DNA of 64,000 nucleotides from Flavobacterium praedii (GTDB lineage: Bacteria > Bacteroidota > Bacteroidia > Flavobacteriales > Flavobacteriaceae). Below, piece after piece: positions 1-9,265 of the stretch (position 1 is its first letter; every line of letters begins with the position of its first letter). A program made the translations under genes and the position numbers. The stretch spans positions 2,009,001-2,073,000 of the forward strand of contig NZ_CP113948.1 in assembly GCF_026810365.1 (NCBI RefSeq). The letters are read 5' to 3'. The notes under the pieces were generated by a model. It made no database searches. It was not told where the DNA came from and was given only the letters and a program-made list of their open reading frames with translations.

Positions 1-435
1 AGAAAGTCCAGCAATGACGCGACCTTTTCTATCATTTACCGTTCGATACGTCTTGTCAATCTTTTGGATGACTTCTTCTGTTATATAGGTTTCAAACTGA
101 CTTCCTTTATTTACAGGACTATTGAGATAAAAACTAAACGTTTCTCCTTCAGGCATCACAATAATAATATTATATTGGTCGGAAAGATTTTTTACGGTAT
201 TCTTATTTGGAGTACTTGACAACCAATCCGAAAAATGTCCATAAGCACCATGCAAAAGATAAAGTACAGGGTATGTTGCCTTTCCCTTTACATATGAATT
301 AGGAAGTACTACCGCAGCCTTATAGGTTTTATTCATGGCAATACTAGGAATTTGCAAAGTATCAACTGTTGAAGCGTAAGACAATATTGTATTGCAAAAT
401 AAAAATGCAACACACACAATTAGTATTTTTTTCAT
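1..435 (-). CDS. Exported esterase (alpha/beta hydrolase), 3' part cut by window edge
   Basis: Read on the minus strand from an ATG at 435; 145 codons remain and the reading runs off the window start. The N-terminus MKKILIVCVAFLFCNTILSYAS is a typical Sec signal peptide, so the enzyme is periplasmic or secreted. It contains LLHGAYG (oxyanion-hole type HG motif) and ends at AGLS, the beginning of a GxSxG nucleophile elbow; the catalytic Asp and His lie beyond the window. The order resembles the esterase D / feruloyl esterase / antigen-85-like family, which cleaves carboxylic or sugar esters; substrate unknown. It lies downstream of the AraC-type regulator on the same strand, with a 412-base gap, so regulation by it is possible but unproven. 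Confidence 0.8.
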   Translation of the reverse strand, partial: MKKILIVCVAFLFCNTILSYASTVDTLQIPSIAMNKTYKAAVVLPNSYVKGKATYPVLYLLHGAYGHFSDWLSSTPNKNTVKNLSDQYNIIIVMPEGETFSFYLNSPVNKGSQFETYITEEVIQKIDKTYRTVNDRKGRVIAGLS

Positions 436-847
436 AACAATCATTTATATTGATGAATTGTAAATATACAATTTCAAAAAATGAAAAGATAGCATACTCC
501 TTTTTTGATTTCAAAACAAAAAAACAGTAACATTCTAAATTACAACACCTTCCTTTAAAATTGATTTGTTTTTGTAGTATAAAAAATTTGAAACCTAAAT
601 TCTATTTCATTTTAAGCTTTTCCTAAAAAACATATTAGATTAACCCAATGTGGTGCAATTATTTTTTAACACCTATAATTTTTAGTATTTAAAAGAATAA
701 AATATGGATATAACAATTCACATAGCTACTCCATGTAAGAAAAAAAGCTTATTCCCTATTTATTCTTTACATTTTTAGATTAAATCTATACTCCTTTTTG
801 ATTTCATTTTATTTTAATTTCAACGAACGTGTTATGTTACTACAAAA
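436..847. other. Intergenic region, AT-rich, with a probable decayed repeat
   Basis: No convincing gene is visible between the esterase and the AraC-type regulator. From 640 onward the sequence resembles one end of the 200-bp inverted-repeat element found at 22033-22232 (described separately). The rest is AT-rich without clear hairpins or ORFs. Confidence 0.5.
640..745 (-). repeat. Probable decayed relative of the 200-bp inverted-repeat element
   Basis: TTAACCC, then GGTGCAATTATTTT, then AACAC followed at 719 by CACATAG and at about 735 by TAAGAAA occur in the same order and nearly the same spacing as in the right end of the element at 22033-22232 read on its minus strand. The other terminus is not recognisable, so this would be an eroded or partial copy. 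The similarity was found by eye and could be partly due to AT-richness. Confidence 0.45.
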
Positions 848-1744
848 TTAGTTCATAAAAGTTTTCAATTCTTGTCTGTATTGAGAAGCGCTTTTACCGG
901 TATACGCTTTAAACGATTTATTAAAATGACTAAAATTATTAAATCCGCTTTCAAAACAAATTTCAGTTATACTTTTTTTATTCTCTGCCAAAAGTTTTGA
1001 AGCATGAACCAAACGGTATTCATTGACAAAAGTGGTAAATGTTTTTTTTGTGATTTTTTTAAAATAGCGACAAAAAGAAGGGGAAGTCATACTCACCATT
1101 TCCGATACTTCATCCAAATGAATGGGTTCTTGAAAATGGTCTTTTACATGATTAAAAATAACATTAATTCGATCATTATCCTGGACTTGCAATTCCAAAG
1201 AAAACCCATCTGCGTTCAAAATAGTATATTCGTTGGTTGTTTCTAAGGTATTGAGCACTCTAATCATTCTCAATAATCTATCAAAATGAGATTGATTTTC
1301 CATGTCTTCCATTAAAGTTGCTACAAGCTTTTTGGTATTAGGTCCAAAAGCAATTCCACCTTTAGCTTTTATTAATAGATTTTGAATGTTTTTTAATTCT
1401 GGGATACTCAAAAAATCATTTCCTAGAAAATCAGGAGGCATCTGAATTACGGTTTCATTTTTATTACCCGTTTGCTCATTTGTAAATCCACAATGTGGCA
1501 AATTACTCCCAATAAGCACTAAATCACCATCTGAATAATAAGAGATATGACTACCTATTTGACGTTTTCCAGAGCCGCCATTTACAAAAACCAATTCGAT
1601 TTCAGGATGGTAATGCCATAAATCGGATTTGCAATTGGAGTTTTCGACAAACCTTGAAAAAGAAAATGAACTCCCAAAAGTAGGAGTAATAACTTCGAGT
1701 GTTGGATTCATTTTTTTCATTTGCACAATTTTAAAACTATTCAA
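848..1744 (-). CDS. AraC-family transcriptional regulator
   Basis: A 298-residue DNA-binding regulator. The first 110 residues form a cupin-like sensor (LWHYHPEIELVFVNGGSG, then IGSNLPHCG), and the last ~100 residues form the double helix-turn-helix of the AraC/XylS family (IHLDEVSEMVSMTSPSFCRYFKK, then SITEICFESGFNNFSHFNKSFK, ending in the usual YTGKSASQYR). The length matches the family. Residue 9 or 12 (MKKMNPTL) are alternative starts because the first eight residues are unremarkable. The ligand is not predictable; in Bacteroidota such proteins often control sugar use. The nearest gene on the same strand is the cut-off esterase. Confidence 0.9.
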   Translation of the reverse strand: MNSFKIVQMKKMNPTLEVITPTFGSSFSFSRFVENSNCKSDLWHYHPEIELVFVNGGSGKRQIGSHISYYSDGDLVLIGSNLPHCGFTNEQTGNKNETVIQMPPDFLGNDFLSIPELKNIQNLLIKAKGGIAFGPNTKKLVATLMEDMENQSHFDRLLRMIRVLNTLETTNEYTILNADGFSLELQVQDNDRINVIFNHVKDHFQEPIHLDEVSEMVSMTSPSFCRYFKKITKKTFTTFVNEYRLVHASKLLAENKKSITEICFESGFNNFSHFNKSFKAYTGKSASQYRQELKTFMN

Positions 1745-1831
1745 ATTTAGCTAAAATAGAATCTATATTATCATATTTTAACATACAACGTTTTCGTAAA
1801 GACAAAATAACACATAAATAAGAAAAAACAG

Positions 1832-1865
1832 TTGTGTTATCAATTGAATATAGTCTCTAAGTTTG
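1832..1865 (+). promoter_or_regulatory. Flavobacterial-type promoter for the 1904 gene
   Basis: TTG at 1832-1834 and TAAGTTTG at 1858-1865 fit the Bacteroidota pattern TTG...TAnnTTTG, spacer 23. The ATG at 1904 follows 38 bases downstream. Confidence 0.5.
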
Positions 1866-1903
1866 TATCAGAAATTTAAATACAAATTTAAAACAACAGT
1901 ATT

Positions 1904-2305
1904 ATGAAAACGATCTTAAAATTAAGTCTAGCAGTATTAGTAGGATTGACTTCTATTAATGCTTTTGCAATCAACGGTGATTTTTTACTAAACGTAAAAA
2001 ACGGAGCAAACAACGAAATTAGTTTTTCAGTAAATGAAATTCAAAAAGCTAATATAACTATCACAGATAAATTTCATAATGTAATTTATACTGAAATAGC
2101 AACTGGAAAAGGCGGAATATTAAAAACATATAGCCTTGAAGAATTTCCAGAAGGAGTTTACTTTTTGGAAGTAGAAACAAATTCAAAAAAAGTAACACAC
2201 GAAATTGTTGTATCTAAAGAAAAATCAATATTATCAAGAAAATCTGTAGCTGAAGTACAAAAAACAGATTTAAAAATGAAAAATCAAAACGTAGTTATCA
2301 ACTAA
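1904..2305 (+). CDS. Small exported protein of unknown function
   Basis: A 133-residue protein with a clean Sec signal peptide (MKTILKLSLAVLVGLTSINAFA), so it is exported. The mature part is a short beta-rich segment: IQKANITITDKFHNVIYTE, then SLEEFPEGVYFLEVETNSKKVTHEIVV. This resembles the immunoglobulin-like fold of C-terminal sorting or adhesion domains (the GxYxLxV strand pattern), but a basic tail of about 25 residues follows, and it is not a canonical type IX sorting domain. Similar small proteins occur in many Flavobacterium genomes; no function is known to me. It has its own promoter and its own terminator, so it is transcribed alone. Confidence 0.8.
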   Translation: MKTILKLSLAVLVGLTSINAFAINGDFLLNVKNGANNEISFSVNEIQKANITITDKFHNVIYTEIATGKGGILKTYSLEEFPEGVYFLEVETNSKKVTHEIVVSKEKSILSRKSVAEVQKTDLKMKNQNVVIN

Positions 2306-2351
2306 TAAAATATTTTCCACTTACTAATTCAGGAATATTTATAGTTATTAA

Positions 2352-2382
2352 AACAGCTCCAATAACGGAGCTGTTTTTTTTT
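2352..2382 (+). terminator. Intrinsic terminator after the 1904 gene
   Basis: AACAGCTCC (2352-2360) pairs with GGAGCTGTT (2367-2375) around a six-base loop and runs into a T tract. Confidence 0.85.
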
Positions 2383-2455
2383 ATACAGTATTGAAAATTT
2401 TAATATTTAAAAAAAATAACACCAAAAAACAGTCTTAAAAATTACTAGCCCATAA

Positions 2456-2497
2456 AAAAACACATTCAGTCAACATTAGTCAACCAAATGTGTTTTT
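2456..2497 (-). terminator. Intrinsic terminator of icmF (bidirectional shape)
   Basis: AAAAACACATT (2456-2466) pairs with AATGTGTTTTT (2487-2497). Read on the minus strand the stem ends in a T run; it lies 60 bases beyond the icmF stop. Confidence 0.65.
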
Positions 2498-2556
2498 GAA
2501 TATAATTTCGATCCCATAAAGCAACAAACATTACTTTATCGTATAAATAATCAATT

Positions 2557-5500
2557 TTACATATTCCTTCTGTACTGCCCGCCTACTTCAAACAAAGCTT
2601 CGGTGATTTGCCCCAAAGAACAAACTTTAGTTGCTTCCATCAAGTGTTCAAATAGATTTTCGTTTTTAATGGCTGCTTCCTGTAAAGTATTCAAATGTTC
2701 AATCACTAAATCCTGATTGGCTTTATGCAAATGATCCAACATTGTAATTTGGTATTGTTTTTCTTCTTCGGTGGCGCGAATTACTTCGGCTGGAATAACC
2801 GTTGGTGAACCTTTTGAACTCAAAAAAGTATTTACACCTACAATTGGGAATTCCCCAGTATGTTTTAATGTTTCGTAGTACAAACTTTCTTCTTGAATTT
2901 TAGAACGTTGATACATCGTTTCCATGGCACCAAGAACTCCACCTCTTTCTGTAATTCTGTCGAATTCCAATAAAACTGCTGCTTCAACCAAATCTGTCAA
3001 TTCTTCTATAATGAAAGAACCTTGAATAGGATTCTCGTTTTTGGCAAGCCCCAATTCTTTATTGATAATCAACTGAATCGCCATAGCTCTACGAACAGAC
3101 TCTTCGGTTGGAGTTGTAATCGCTTCATCATACGCATTGGTATGCAATGAATTACAGTTGTCATAAATTGCATATAACGCTTGCAAAGTGGTGCGAATAT
3201 CATTGAAATCAATTTCCTGTGCATGCAAAGAACGTCCCGAAGTTTGAATATGGTATTTCAACATTTGGGCTCTTTCGTTAGCGCCATATTTATTTTTCAT
3301 GGCTTTCGCCCAAATTTTACGAGCTACACGACCAATAACAGCATATTCAGGATCGACACCATTCGAGAAAAAGAAAGATAAATTTGGTCCAAAATCATTG
3401 ATATCCATTCCACGACTCAAATAATATTCCACATAAGTGAAACCGTTGGAGAGTGTAAATGCCAATTGCGTGATTGGATTAGCACCCGCCTCTGCAATAT
3501 GGTATCCTGAAATAGAAACCGAATAAAAGTTTCTTACTTTTTTGTCAATAAAATATTCCTGAACATCTCCCATTAATCGCAAGGCAAATTCGGTAGAAAA
3601 AATACAAGTATTTTGAGCTTGGTCTTCCTTTAAAATATCGGCTTGAACCGTCCCTCGAACTTGCGAAAGTGTTCTAGCCTTGATCTCATTATAAATATCA
3701 AGAGGCAAAACTTGATCACCTGTTACACCCAAAAGAAACAATCCCAAACCATTATTCCCCTCTGGCAAATCACCTTGATAATGGGGTCTTTCAACACCTT
3801 TTTGGGTATAGATTTTGTTGATTTTTTCAGCAACCTCATCTTCTAGATTGTTTTCTTTTATATAATATTCACACTGCTGATCAATGGCTGCATTCATAAA
3901 AAAACCAAGCAACATAGGTGCTGGGCCATTAATTGTCATACTTACCGAAGTCATGGCATGTACCAAATCGAAACCGGAATATAGTTTTTTGGCATCGTCC
4001 AAGCAGCAGATAGAAACTCCTGCATTTCCGATTTTCCCATAAATATCAGGACGAATGTGTGGATCATTACCGTATAAAGTCACACTATCAAAAGCGGTTG
4101 ACAATCTTTTGGCTGGTAAACCTGCACTTACATAATGAAAACGCTTGTTGGTTCTTTCTGGACCACCTTCACCAGCAAACATTCGCGAAGGATCTTCTCC
4201 TTCTCTTTTAAAAGGATACAAACCAGAAGCAAAAGGAAATTCACCAGGAACATTTTCCTGTAAACACCAACGCAAAATATCACCCCATGCTTTATACTTT
4301 GGCATGGCTACTTTTGGAATTTGAGAATGAGAAAGTGACTTGGTATGCGTTGCCATCTTAATTTCTCGATCGCGAACTTTAAACGTATAAACTGGATTTT
4401 TATATTTATTAACTTTTTCATCCCAAGTCAAAATCATTTCCCAATTATAAGGATCCAAATCCATTTTTACTTTATCGAATTGATTCAGTAAAAGATTTAA
4501 AAAGATTTTATTCTCAGCCGCACCTTGCTTTTCTATTTCTAAAGCATTTGGCAAAACCGAATCTTCATCAATTCCAGCTTTTGTTATTACTGGAATTTTT
4601 CCAGAAACACTTTCTATGGTTTTGAAGATTCCGTAAAGTTTTTGAGCCACTTGTTCTTGACCCAAAGCCGTAGCATCGTATTTTCTGTTGCTTTCGGCAA
4701 TCTCAGATAAATAACGTGTTCTATGTGGCGGAATAACGTAAATTTTCTCACTCATTTCACGCGTAATTTGAAAAGTCGATTTCAAATCAGAATTGGTTTT
4801 TTCAACGATTTTATCCATAATAGATTTATACAACGTATTCATCCCTGGATCATTGAATTGAGAGGCGATTGTTCCAAAAACTGGCATTTCATCTGGATTG
4901 ACATCCCAAAGATTATGATTGCGCTGGTATTGTTTTTTTACATCCCGAATAGCATCGAGAGCACCACGTTTGTCAAATTTGTTTAAAGCTACCAAATCGG
5001 CAAAATCAAGCATGTCAATTTTTTCCAATTGGGTTGCTGCACCAAATTCCGGAGTCATTACGTATAAAGAAACATCGGAGTGATCCATAATCTCCGTATC
5101 GGATTGACCTATTCCTGAAGTTTCAAGGATGATGATATCGTATTTAGCCGCTTTTAAAACCTGAATGGCTTCCGCTACGTATTTTGACAAAGCCAAATTG
5201 GATTGGCGAGTTGCCAACGAACGCATATAAACTCTAGGATTATTAATAGCATTCATACGAATTCTATCGCCAAGTAATGCTCCACCTGTTTTACGCTTTG
5301 ATGGATCGACTGAAATCAATCCGATGGTTTTTTCAGGGAAATCAATCAAGAAACGACGCACCAGTTCATCAACCAATGATGATTTTCCTGCGCCACCAGT
5401 TCCTGTAATTCCAAGAACTGGAGCCCCGACAGCCCCCTCCGCCCCCGAAGGGGGAGCTGCTGATAGTGGTGTAAAAACTTTATGGAAATCTTCTGGATTA

Positions 5501-6033
5501 TTTTCTGCTAATGAAATTAATCTTGCAATTGTATTTACGTCTTTTTTAAGTAAATTATCCGCAATCTGAGAAACTCCCCCTTCGGGGGCTGGGGGGCTAG
5601 TATCAGCTCTTTGTACCAAATCATTGATCATTCCTTGCAATCCCATGGCTCGACCATCATCTGGCGCATAAATTCTGGTGATTCCGTACCCTTGCAATTC
5701 GGCTATTTCCGATGGAAGAATTACTCCTCCTCCTCCACCAAAAATTTTGATATGACCCGCTCCTTTTTCCTGAAGCAAATCATACATGTATTTAAAGTAT
5801 TCATTGTGTCCTCCTTGGTAGGAAGTCATCGCAATTGCGTTGGCGTCTTCTTGAATGGCGGTATTGACCACTTCTTCGACACTTCTATCATGACCCAAAT
5901 GAATTACCTCAACTCCTGTGGACTGAATAATTCTTCTCATTATGTTAATTGCTGCATCGTGACCATCAAATAGCGATGCGGCAGTTACAATTCGAACTTT
6001 ATTTATGGGTACATACGGTTTTACTAATTCCAT
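2557..6033 (-). CDS. icmF: IcmF: fused B12-dependent isobutyryl-CoA mutase with G-protein chaperone
   Basis: A 1158-residue fusion in the order known for IcmF. Residues 1-140 are the cobalamin-binding domain (DGHD at 23-26, His25 being the expected cobalt ligand). Residues 205-450 are a MeaB-like GTPase (P-loop [11 protein letters not shown] from 208; NKFD). The rest is the acyl-CoA mutase barrel ([30 protein letters not shown]). IcmF interconverts isobutyryl-CoA and n-butyryl-CoA, or isovaleryl- and pivalyl-CoA; the Phe in YPFKR, where methylmalonyl-CoA mutase has Tyr, favours this over methylmalonyl-CoA. The GTPase loads and protects the cofactor. Two proline/glycine-rich stretches (about 145-154 and 188-204) flank the linker helix and are encoded by GC-rich palindromic repeats. 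Divergent from purU. Confidence 0.93.
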   Translation of the reverse strand: MELVKPYVPINKVRIVTAASLFDGHDAAINIMRRIIQSTGVEVIHLGHDRSVEEVVNTAIQEDANAIAMTSYQGGHNEYFKYMYDLLQEKGAGHIKIFGGGGGVILPSEIAELQGYGITRIYAPDDGRAMGLQGMINDLVQRADTSPPAPEGGVSQIADNLLKKDVNTIARLISLAENNPEDFHKVFTPLSAAPPSGAEGAVGAPVLGITGTGGAGKSSLVDELVRRFLIDFPEKTIGLISVDPSKRKTGGALLGDRIRMNAINNPRVYMRSLATRQSNLALSKYVAEAIQVLKAAKYDIIILETSGIGQSDTEIMDHSDVSLYVMTPEFGAATQLEKIDMLDFADLVALNKFDKRGALDAIRDVKKQYQRNHNLWDVNPDEMPVFGTIASQFNDPGMNTLYKSIMDKIVEKTNSDLKSTFQITREMSEKIYVIPPHRTRYLSEIAESNRKYDATALGQEQVAQKLYGIFKTIESVSGKIPVITKAGIDEDSVLPNALEIEKQGAAENKIFLNLLLNQFDKVKMDLDPYNWEMILTWDEKVNKYKNPVYTFKVRDREIKMATHTKSLSHSQIPKVAMPKYKAWGDILRWCLQENVPGEFPFASGLYPFKREGEDPSRMFAGEGGPERTNKRFHYVSAGLPAKRLSTAFDSVTLYGNDPHIRPDIYGKIGNAGVSICCLDDAKKLYSGFDLVHAMTSVSMTINGPAPMLLGFFMNAAIDQQCEYYIKENNLEDEVAEKINKIYTQKGVERPHYQGDLPEGNNGLGLFLLGVTGDQVLPLDIYNEIKARTLSQVRGTVQADILKEDQAQNTCIFSTEFALRLMGDVQEYFIDKKVRNFYSVSISGYHIAEAGANPITQLAFTLSNGFTYVEYYLSRGMDINDFGPNLSFFFSNGVDPEYAVIGRVARKIWAKAMKNKYGANERAQMLKYHIQTSGRSLHAQEIDFNDIRTTLQALYAIYDNCNSLHTNAYDEAITTPTEESVRRAMAIQLIINKELGLAKNENPIQGSFIIEELTDLVEAAVLLEFDRITERGGVLGAMETMYQRSKIQEESLYYETLKHTGEFPIVGVNTFLSSKGSPTVIPAEVIRATEEEKQYQITMLDHLHKANQDLVIEHLNTLQEAAIKNENLFEHLMEATKVCSLGQITEALFEVGGQYRRNM
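5431..5458 (+). repeat. GC-rich palindromic repeat, copy 1, inside icmF
   Basis: AGCCCCCTCCGCCCCCGAAG followed by GGGGGAGCT; the core CCCCC-GAA-GGGGG can fold on itself. It stands out sharply from the AT-rich surroundings and lies in frame in icmF, encoding part of the Ala/Pro/Gly-rich stretch before the GTPase P-loop. Confidence 0.75.
5574..5598 (-). repeat. GC-rich palindromic repeat, copy 2, inverted, inside icmF
   Basis: On the minus strand it reads AGCCCCCCAGCCCCCGAAGG then GGGAG, the same unit as copy 1 at 5431-5458 but in opposite orientation, 115 bases away. It encodes [10 protein letters not shown] between the cobalamin-binding domain and the linker helix. Confidence 0.75.
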
Positions 6034-6181
6034 TTTATGAATATGATAATTTATGGGTGCAATTTACATAATTTTTAAAATAAAAATCACTAATAACAAC
6101 ATAAAACACAAAATATGATAATGATGTTTTTTATGTTAAAAATAAGCTTAGTTTTCATAAAAATTTGGTATTTTCGAGGAA

Positions 6182-6324
6182 TAGCCCCGATGGAAACGAA
6201 AAGCCCGGAATGGGTAAAATTAATTTTTCTTGGACCAAAAAAGCGACTAACAGAAGCTCTTTTTGGAACTTAGAAAAATAATTTTACCCATGAGGACTTG
6301 CAGTGTACAGGGGGATAAAGCTCC
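6182..6324 (+). ncRNA. Structured repeat element, copy A (upstream of purU)
   Basis: Starts TAGCCCCGAT.GAAA and ends GGGGGATAAAGCTCC, like the copies at 38135-38218 and 14876-15020. Between the conserved ends is a strong variable stem: 6212-6230 (GGGTAAAATTA...) pairs with 6272-6289 (...TAATTTTACCC). The 5' CCCC and 3' GGGG can pair to close the structure. It ends 27 bases before purU. Whether it is a cis leader, a small RNA or a mobile palindrome is not decided by the sequence. Confidence 0.65.
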
Positions 6325-6351
6325 TAATTATTTTTTAGAAAACTTAAACAA

Positions 6352-7206
6352 ATGCAAAAGATTACGATACTTATCCATTGTGAAGACAAAAAAGCAATTA
6401 TTGCCTCGGTGACCAATTATATTGCTTCAATAGATGGAAATATTATTTACCTAGACCAACATGTGGATGCCGATGAAAATGTGTTTTTTATGCGATTGGA
6501 ATGTGAATTCAGTAAAGCCACTTGGAATCTAGAAGCCATAAAAGAACATTTTCAGGCCAATCTTGCAACTCCCTTTAATATGACTTGGGCAATGTATCCA
6601 CAAGCACAAAAACCAAAGATGGCGTTGTTTATCTCGAAATATGACCATTGTTTGTATGATATTTTGGGACGATATTGCGCAGGTGAATTACCTCTAGAAA
6701 TACCATTAATTATAAGCAATCACGAAGATTTGAAACCGATTGCACAGCGTTTTGATATTCCGTTTTTTCATGTTCCTTTTACCAAAGACAACAAAGAAGA
6801 AGGCGAAAAAACCCAAATTGAATTATTAAAAAAATACGACATCGATTTTATTGTTTTGGCGCGCTATATGCAAATTATCACGCCCAATTTGATAGCCCTT
6901 TACCAAAACAAAATCATCAATATTCATCATTCTTTTTTACCGGCTTTTCCAGGAGCCAAGCCTTACCATTCAGCTTTCAAGCGTGGAGTCAAAATTATTG
7001 GTGCTACTAGTCATTATGTTACAGAGGGTCTAGATGAAGGACCAATTATTGAGCAAGATATTTCGAGAGTTTCGCACAGCCATTCGATAGAAGATTTTAT
7101 TATGAAAGGGCGCGATCTCGAACGTATGGTTTTGGCAAGAGCAATAAAACTGCATGCAGAGCGAAAAACGATGGTGTACAACAACAAAACGGTTGTATTT
7201 TCTTAG
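6352..7206 (+). CDS. purU: Formyltetrahydrofolate deformylase
   Basis: A 284-residue cytosolic enzyme that hydrolyses 10-formyl-tetrahydrofolate to formate and tetrahydrofolate, balancing one-carbon pools and supplying formate to purine synthesis. Residues 1-80 are an ACT-type regulatory domain (ILIHCEDKKAIIASVTNYI) and residues 85-280 the formyltransferase fold. The active-site region INIHHSFLPAFPGAKPYHSAF and the later TEGLDEGPIIEQD hold the expected His and Asp. Length is normal for PurU. The gene follows structured element A by 27 bases, which may shape its mRNA leader. It is a single-gene unit. Confidence 0.95.
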   Translation: MQKITILIHCEDKKAIIASVTNYIASIDGNIIYLDQHVDADENVFFMRLECEFSKATWNLEAIKEHFQANLATPFNMTWAMYPQAQKPKMALFISKYDHCLYDILGRYCAGELPLEIPLIISNHEDLKPIAQRFDIPFFHVPFTKDNKEEGEKTQIELLKKYDIDFIVLARYMQIITPNLIALYQNKIINIHHSFLPAFPGAKPYHSAFKRGVKIIGATSHYVTEGLDEGPIIEQDISRVSHSHSIEDFIMKGRDLERMVLARAIKLHAERKTMVYNNKTVVFS

Positions 7207-7280
7207 GGATATGGCCGTTTATTTTGTCCGATTCCGTAAAAAATTGAAAAACATTTGCATTTTTTTGGGAAAATTTCAAA

Positions 7281-7310
7281 TTGACAGAACCCTTCATTTC
7301 CCTACTTTTG
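7281..7310 (+). promoter_or_regulatory. Promoter of the DUF4197 gene
   Basis: TTG (7281-7283) and TACTTTTG (7303-7310) with a 19-base spacer match the Bacteroidota promoter consensus exactly; the ATG is 20 bases further on. Confidence 0.75.
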
Positions 7311-7329
7311 AAAAAAATTAAAACCCAAA

Positions 7330-8052
7330 ATGAAAAAAGCCTTAATCCTACTCCTTATTCTTCCTGCAATAAGCAATGCACAATTCAAAAGCATTCTGAC
7401 AAAAGCTAGCGAAAAAATCAATTCGGTTTCAAAATCCAATAGTAGTCTAGATATTGCAGCTGGATTAAAAGAAGCACTTAACAAAGGAATCACCGAGCAA
7501 GTTTCCAAACTAACAGCTACCGATGGATTTTACAAAAATGAAGCCGTGAAGATCCTAATGCCCGAAGAATTAGCCAAAGTCGACAAAACCCTTCGAAAAA
7601 TAGGAATGTCAAAATTGGCCGATGAAGGCATATTAGCATTGAATAGAGCCGCAGAAGACGCTGTAAAAGAAGCAACACCCATATTTGTATCGGCTATCAA
7701 AAACATAACAATAACGGATGCCAAAAGCATTTTGCTTGGAAAAGAGAATGCCGCAACAGCATATTTGCAAACAGCAACTACAACACCTCTTTATGCAAAA
7801 TTCAGTCCTGTAGTCCAACAATCCATTGGAAAAGTTGGAGCCGATGTGGTTTGGACAACAATTATCAAACAATACAATACAATTCCTTTTGTATCCAAAG
7901 TAAATCCAGACATAACCGATTATGTTACAAACAAAGCACTGGATGGTGTCTTTAAAATGATTACCGTGGAAGAAAAAAACATCAGAACCAACTTGAATGC
8001 CAGAACATCGGATGTTTTAAAGAAAGTTTTTGCGATGCAGGATAAGAAATAA
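7330..8052 (+). CDS. DUF4197 family exported protein
   Basis: A 240-residue protein with a signal peptide ending near ISNAQF. The mature part matches the DUF4197 family as I know it: predominantly helical, with AAGLKEALNKGITEQVSKL, then PEELAKVDKTLRKIGMSKLADEG and LNRAAEDAVKEATPIF, and a C-terminal YVTNKALDGVFKMITVEEKNIR. Function is unknown; related proteins occur across Bacteroidota and Proteobacteria as presumed periplasmic proteins. It is preceded by a textbook promoter and sits alone between purU and an oppositely oriented hydrolase. Confidence 0.88.
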   Translation: MKKALILLLILPAISNAQFKSILTKASEKINSVSKSNSSLDIAAGLKEALNKGITEQVSKLTATDGFYKNEAVKILMPEELAKVDKTLRKIGMSKLADEGILALNRAAEDAVKEATPIFVSAIKNITITDAKSILLGKENAATAYLQTATTTPLYAKFSPVVQQSIGKVGADVVWTTIIKQYNTIPFVSKVNPDITDYVTNKALDGVFKMITVEEKNIRTNLNARTSDVLKKVFAMQDKK

Positions 8053-8300
8053 AAGGAGAACCCATTTTTAATACCAATTTCCAATCTTTAGGAAACACAA
8101 TAAAGGACCGAAAAAAGAATAAACAACTATCAATCAAACAATTAAGCAATCACATATCTAAATGTTAAAATTGATTTGCAAAACTTAACTTTTTTCAAAT
8201 AACTAATAACAATTCCTTAACAACAAAAATTAAACATTATGCTGATCTTTGCAATGTAATAAACTGGTTATTTATTACTTTGGTTTTGGTTAGTTATAAA

Positions 8301-8334
8301 AATGCCTGCTATCGTTAAGATGCAGGCATTTTTT
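8301..8334 (+). terminator. Bidirectional terminator between convergent genes
   Basis: AATGCCTGC (8301-8309) pairs with GCAGGCATT (8322-8330), with T runs on both strands. It lies between the DUF4197 gene and the convergent hydrolase gene; the 250 bases before it hold no gene that I can see. Confidence 0.85.
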
Positions 8335-8352
8335 AGTTGGTGTAAATTGTAT

Positions 8353-9138
8353 TTATTTAGTGGTATGTATAAAAGATAAAACAGCCGAATTAAAAGCATT
8401 GGGTTGCTCCACATTGACTACATGTCCACAGTTTTCAATTACAAATAACTTTGATGATTTATAATGACTCTCCACCACTTTGCGAACTGAAGGCAAAAAC
8501 ATATAATCTTCTTCTCCCATGACATAAAGAGTTGGAATATTCAACTCTACTTGTCGGAACCATTTTAATACTGGGTTAATTTCTGCTGTGAGTTTAAACC
8601 ATTTGATAAATTCTTTTTGATATAATTTTTTGGCTTCGTTTATAAAAAGTGAGCGGGATTGTTTGTGACTTTTTTTGGGCATGATCACAAAAGCGAAAAA
8701 CTTGTATAAAACCAAATAAGGCAATACATATTTGAACGTATTTCCCAAACGCATTAATATTTGAGATCTAAAATTCATTTTCAGGATAGCCCCTCCCAAT
8801 ATCATACTTTGCACTCTGTTTGGATACATTTCTGCCAATTGTCGGATAAGAATGGTACCTAATGAAATTCCAACAAAATGTGATTTTTCAATTTTAAGAT
8901 GATCCAAAACCTCCAGAATATCATTGGCAAGAGCCGAAAAAGTATACTTTTGTTTGAAGGCCGTTTTCAAAGTCGCTTTGGATTCTCCATGTCCTCTTAA
9001 ATCCAATAACAAAATATTGTAACTTTTTTTAAAATCTCTAATTTGTTTGAACCAAATAGATGAACTTCCACCTGCGCCATGCACAAAAGTGACCCATTCC
9101 GTACTATTTTCGTTCTTATATATTGTGTAATTAATCAC
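8353..9138 (-). CDS. Alpha/beta-fold hydrolase
   Basis: A 261-residue single-domain hydrolase without a signal peptide, so probably cytosolic. It has the oxyanion motif FVHGAGG near residue 20, DLRGHGES near 47, the nucleophile elbow VGISLG with Ser92, an acid in GEEDYMFLP and the catalytic His in ENCGHVVNVEQP. A cap region of basic residues lies between about 120 and 200. The family includes esterases, lipases, lactonases and haloperoxidases; the substrate cannot be told. It stands alone, terminated by the shared hairpin at 8301-8334. Confidence 0.88.
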   Translation of the reverse strand: MINYTIYKNENSTEWVTFVHGAGGSSSIWFKQIRDFKKSYNILLLDLRGHGESKATLKTAFKQKYTFSALANDILEVLDHLKIEKSHFVGISLGTILIRQLAEMYPNRVQSMILGGAILKMNFRSQILMRLGNTFKYVLPYLVLYKFFAFVIMPKKSHKQSRSLFINEAKKLYQKEFIKWFKLTAEINPVLKWFRQVELNIPTLYVMGEEDYMFLPSVRKVVESHYKSSKLFVIENCGHVVNVEQPNAFNSAVLSFIHTTK

Positions 9139-9265
9139 TTAGCTTTTTTTTATTCGACAAATATAGTTTTTTTTCAGACTTAATATCGACTTCTTCGTTT
9201 TTTAGACTTTAGGATTTGATTGACTAACTATCAATATTTGATTCACTTTTTTGCTATTTCCAATA

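Noticed and set aside
6034..6181. Cobalamin riboswitch before the B12-dependent icmF
   Set aside because: The leader is short and AT-rich and I saw no B12-box-like sequence; the GTGCAATT piece matches repeat ends instead.
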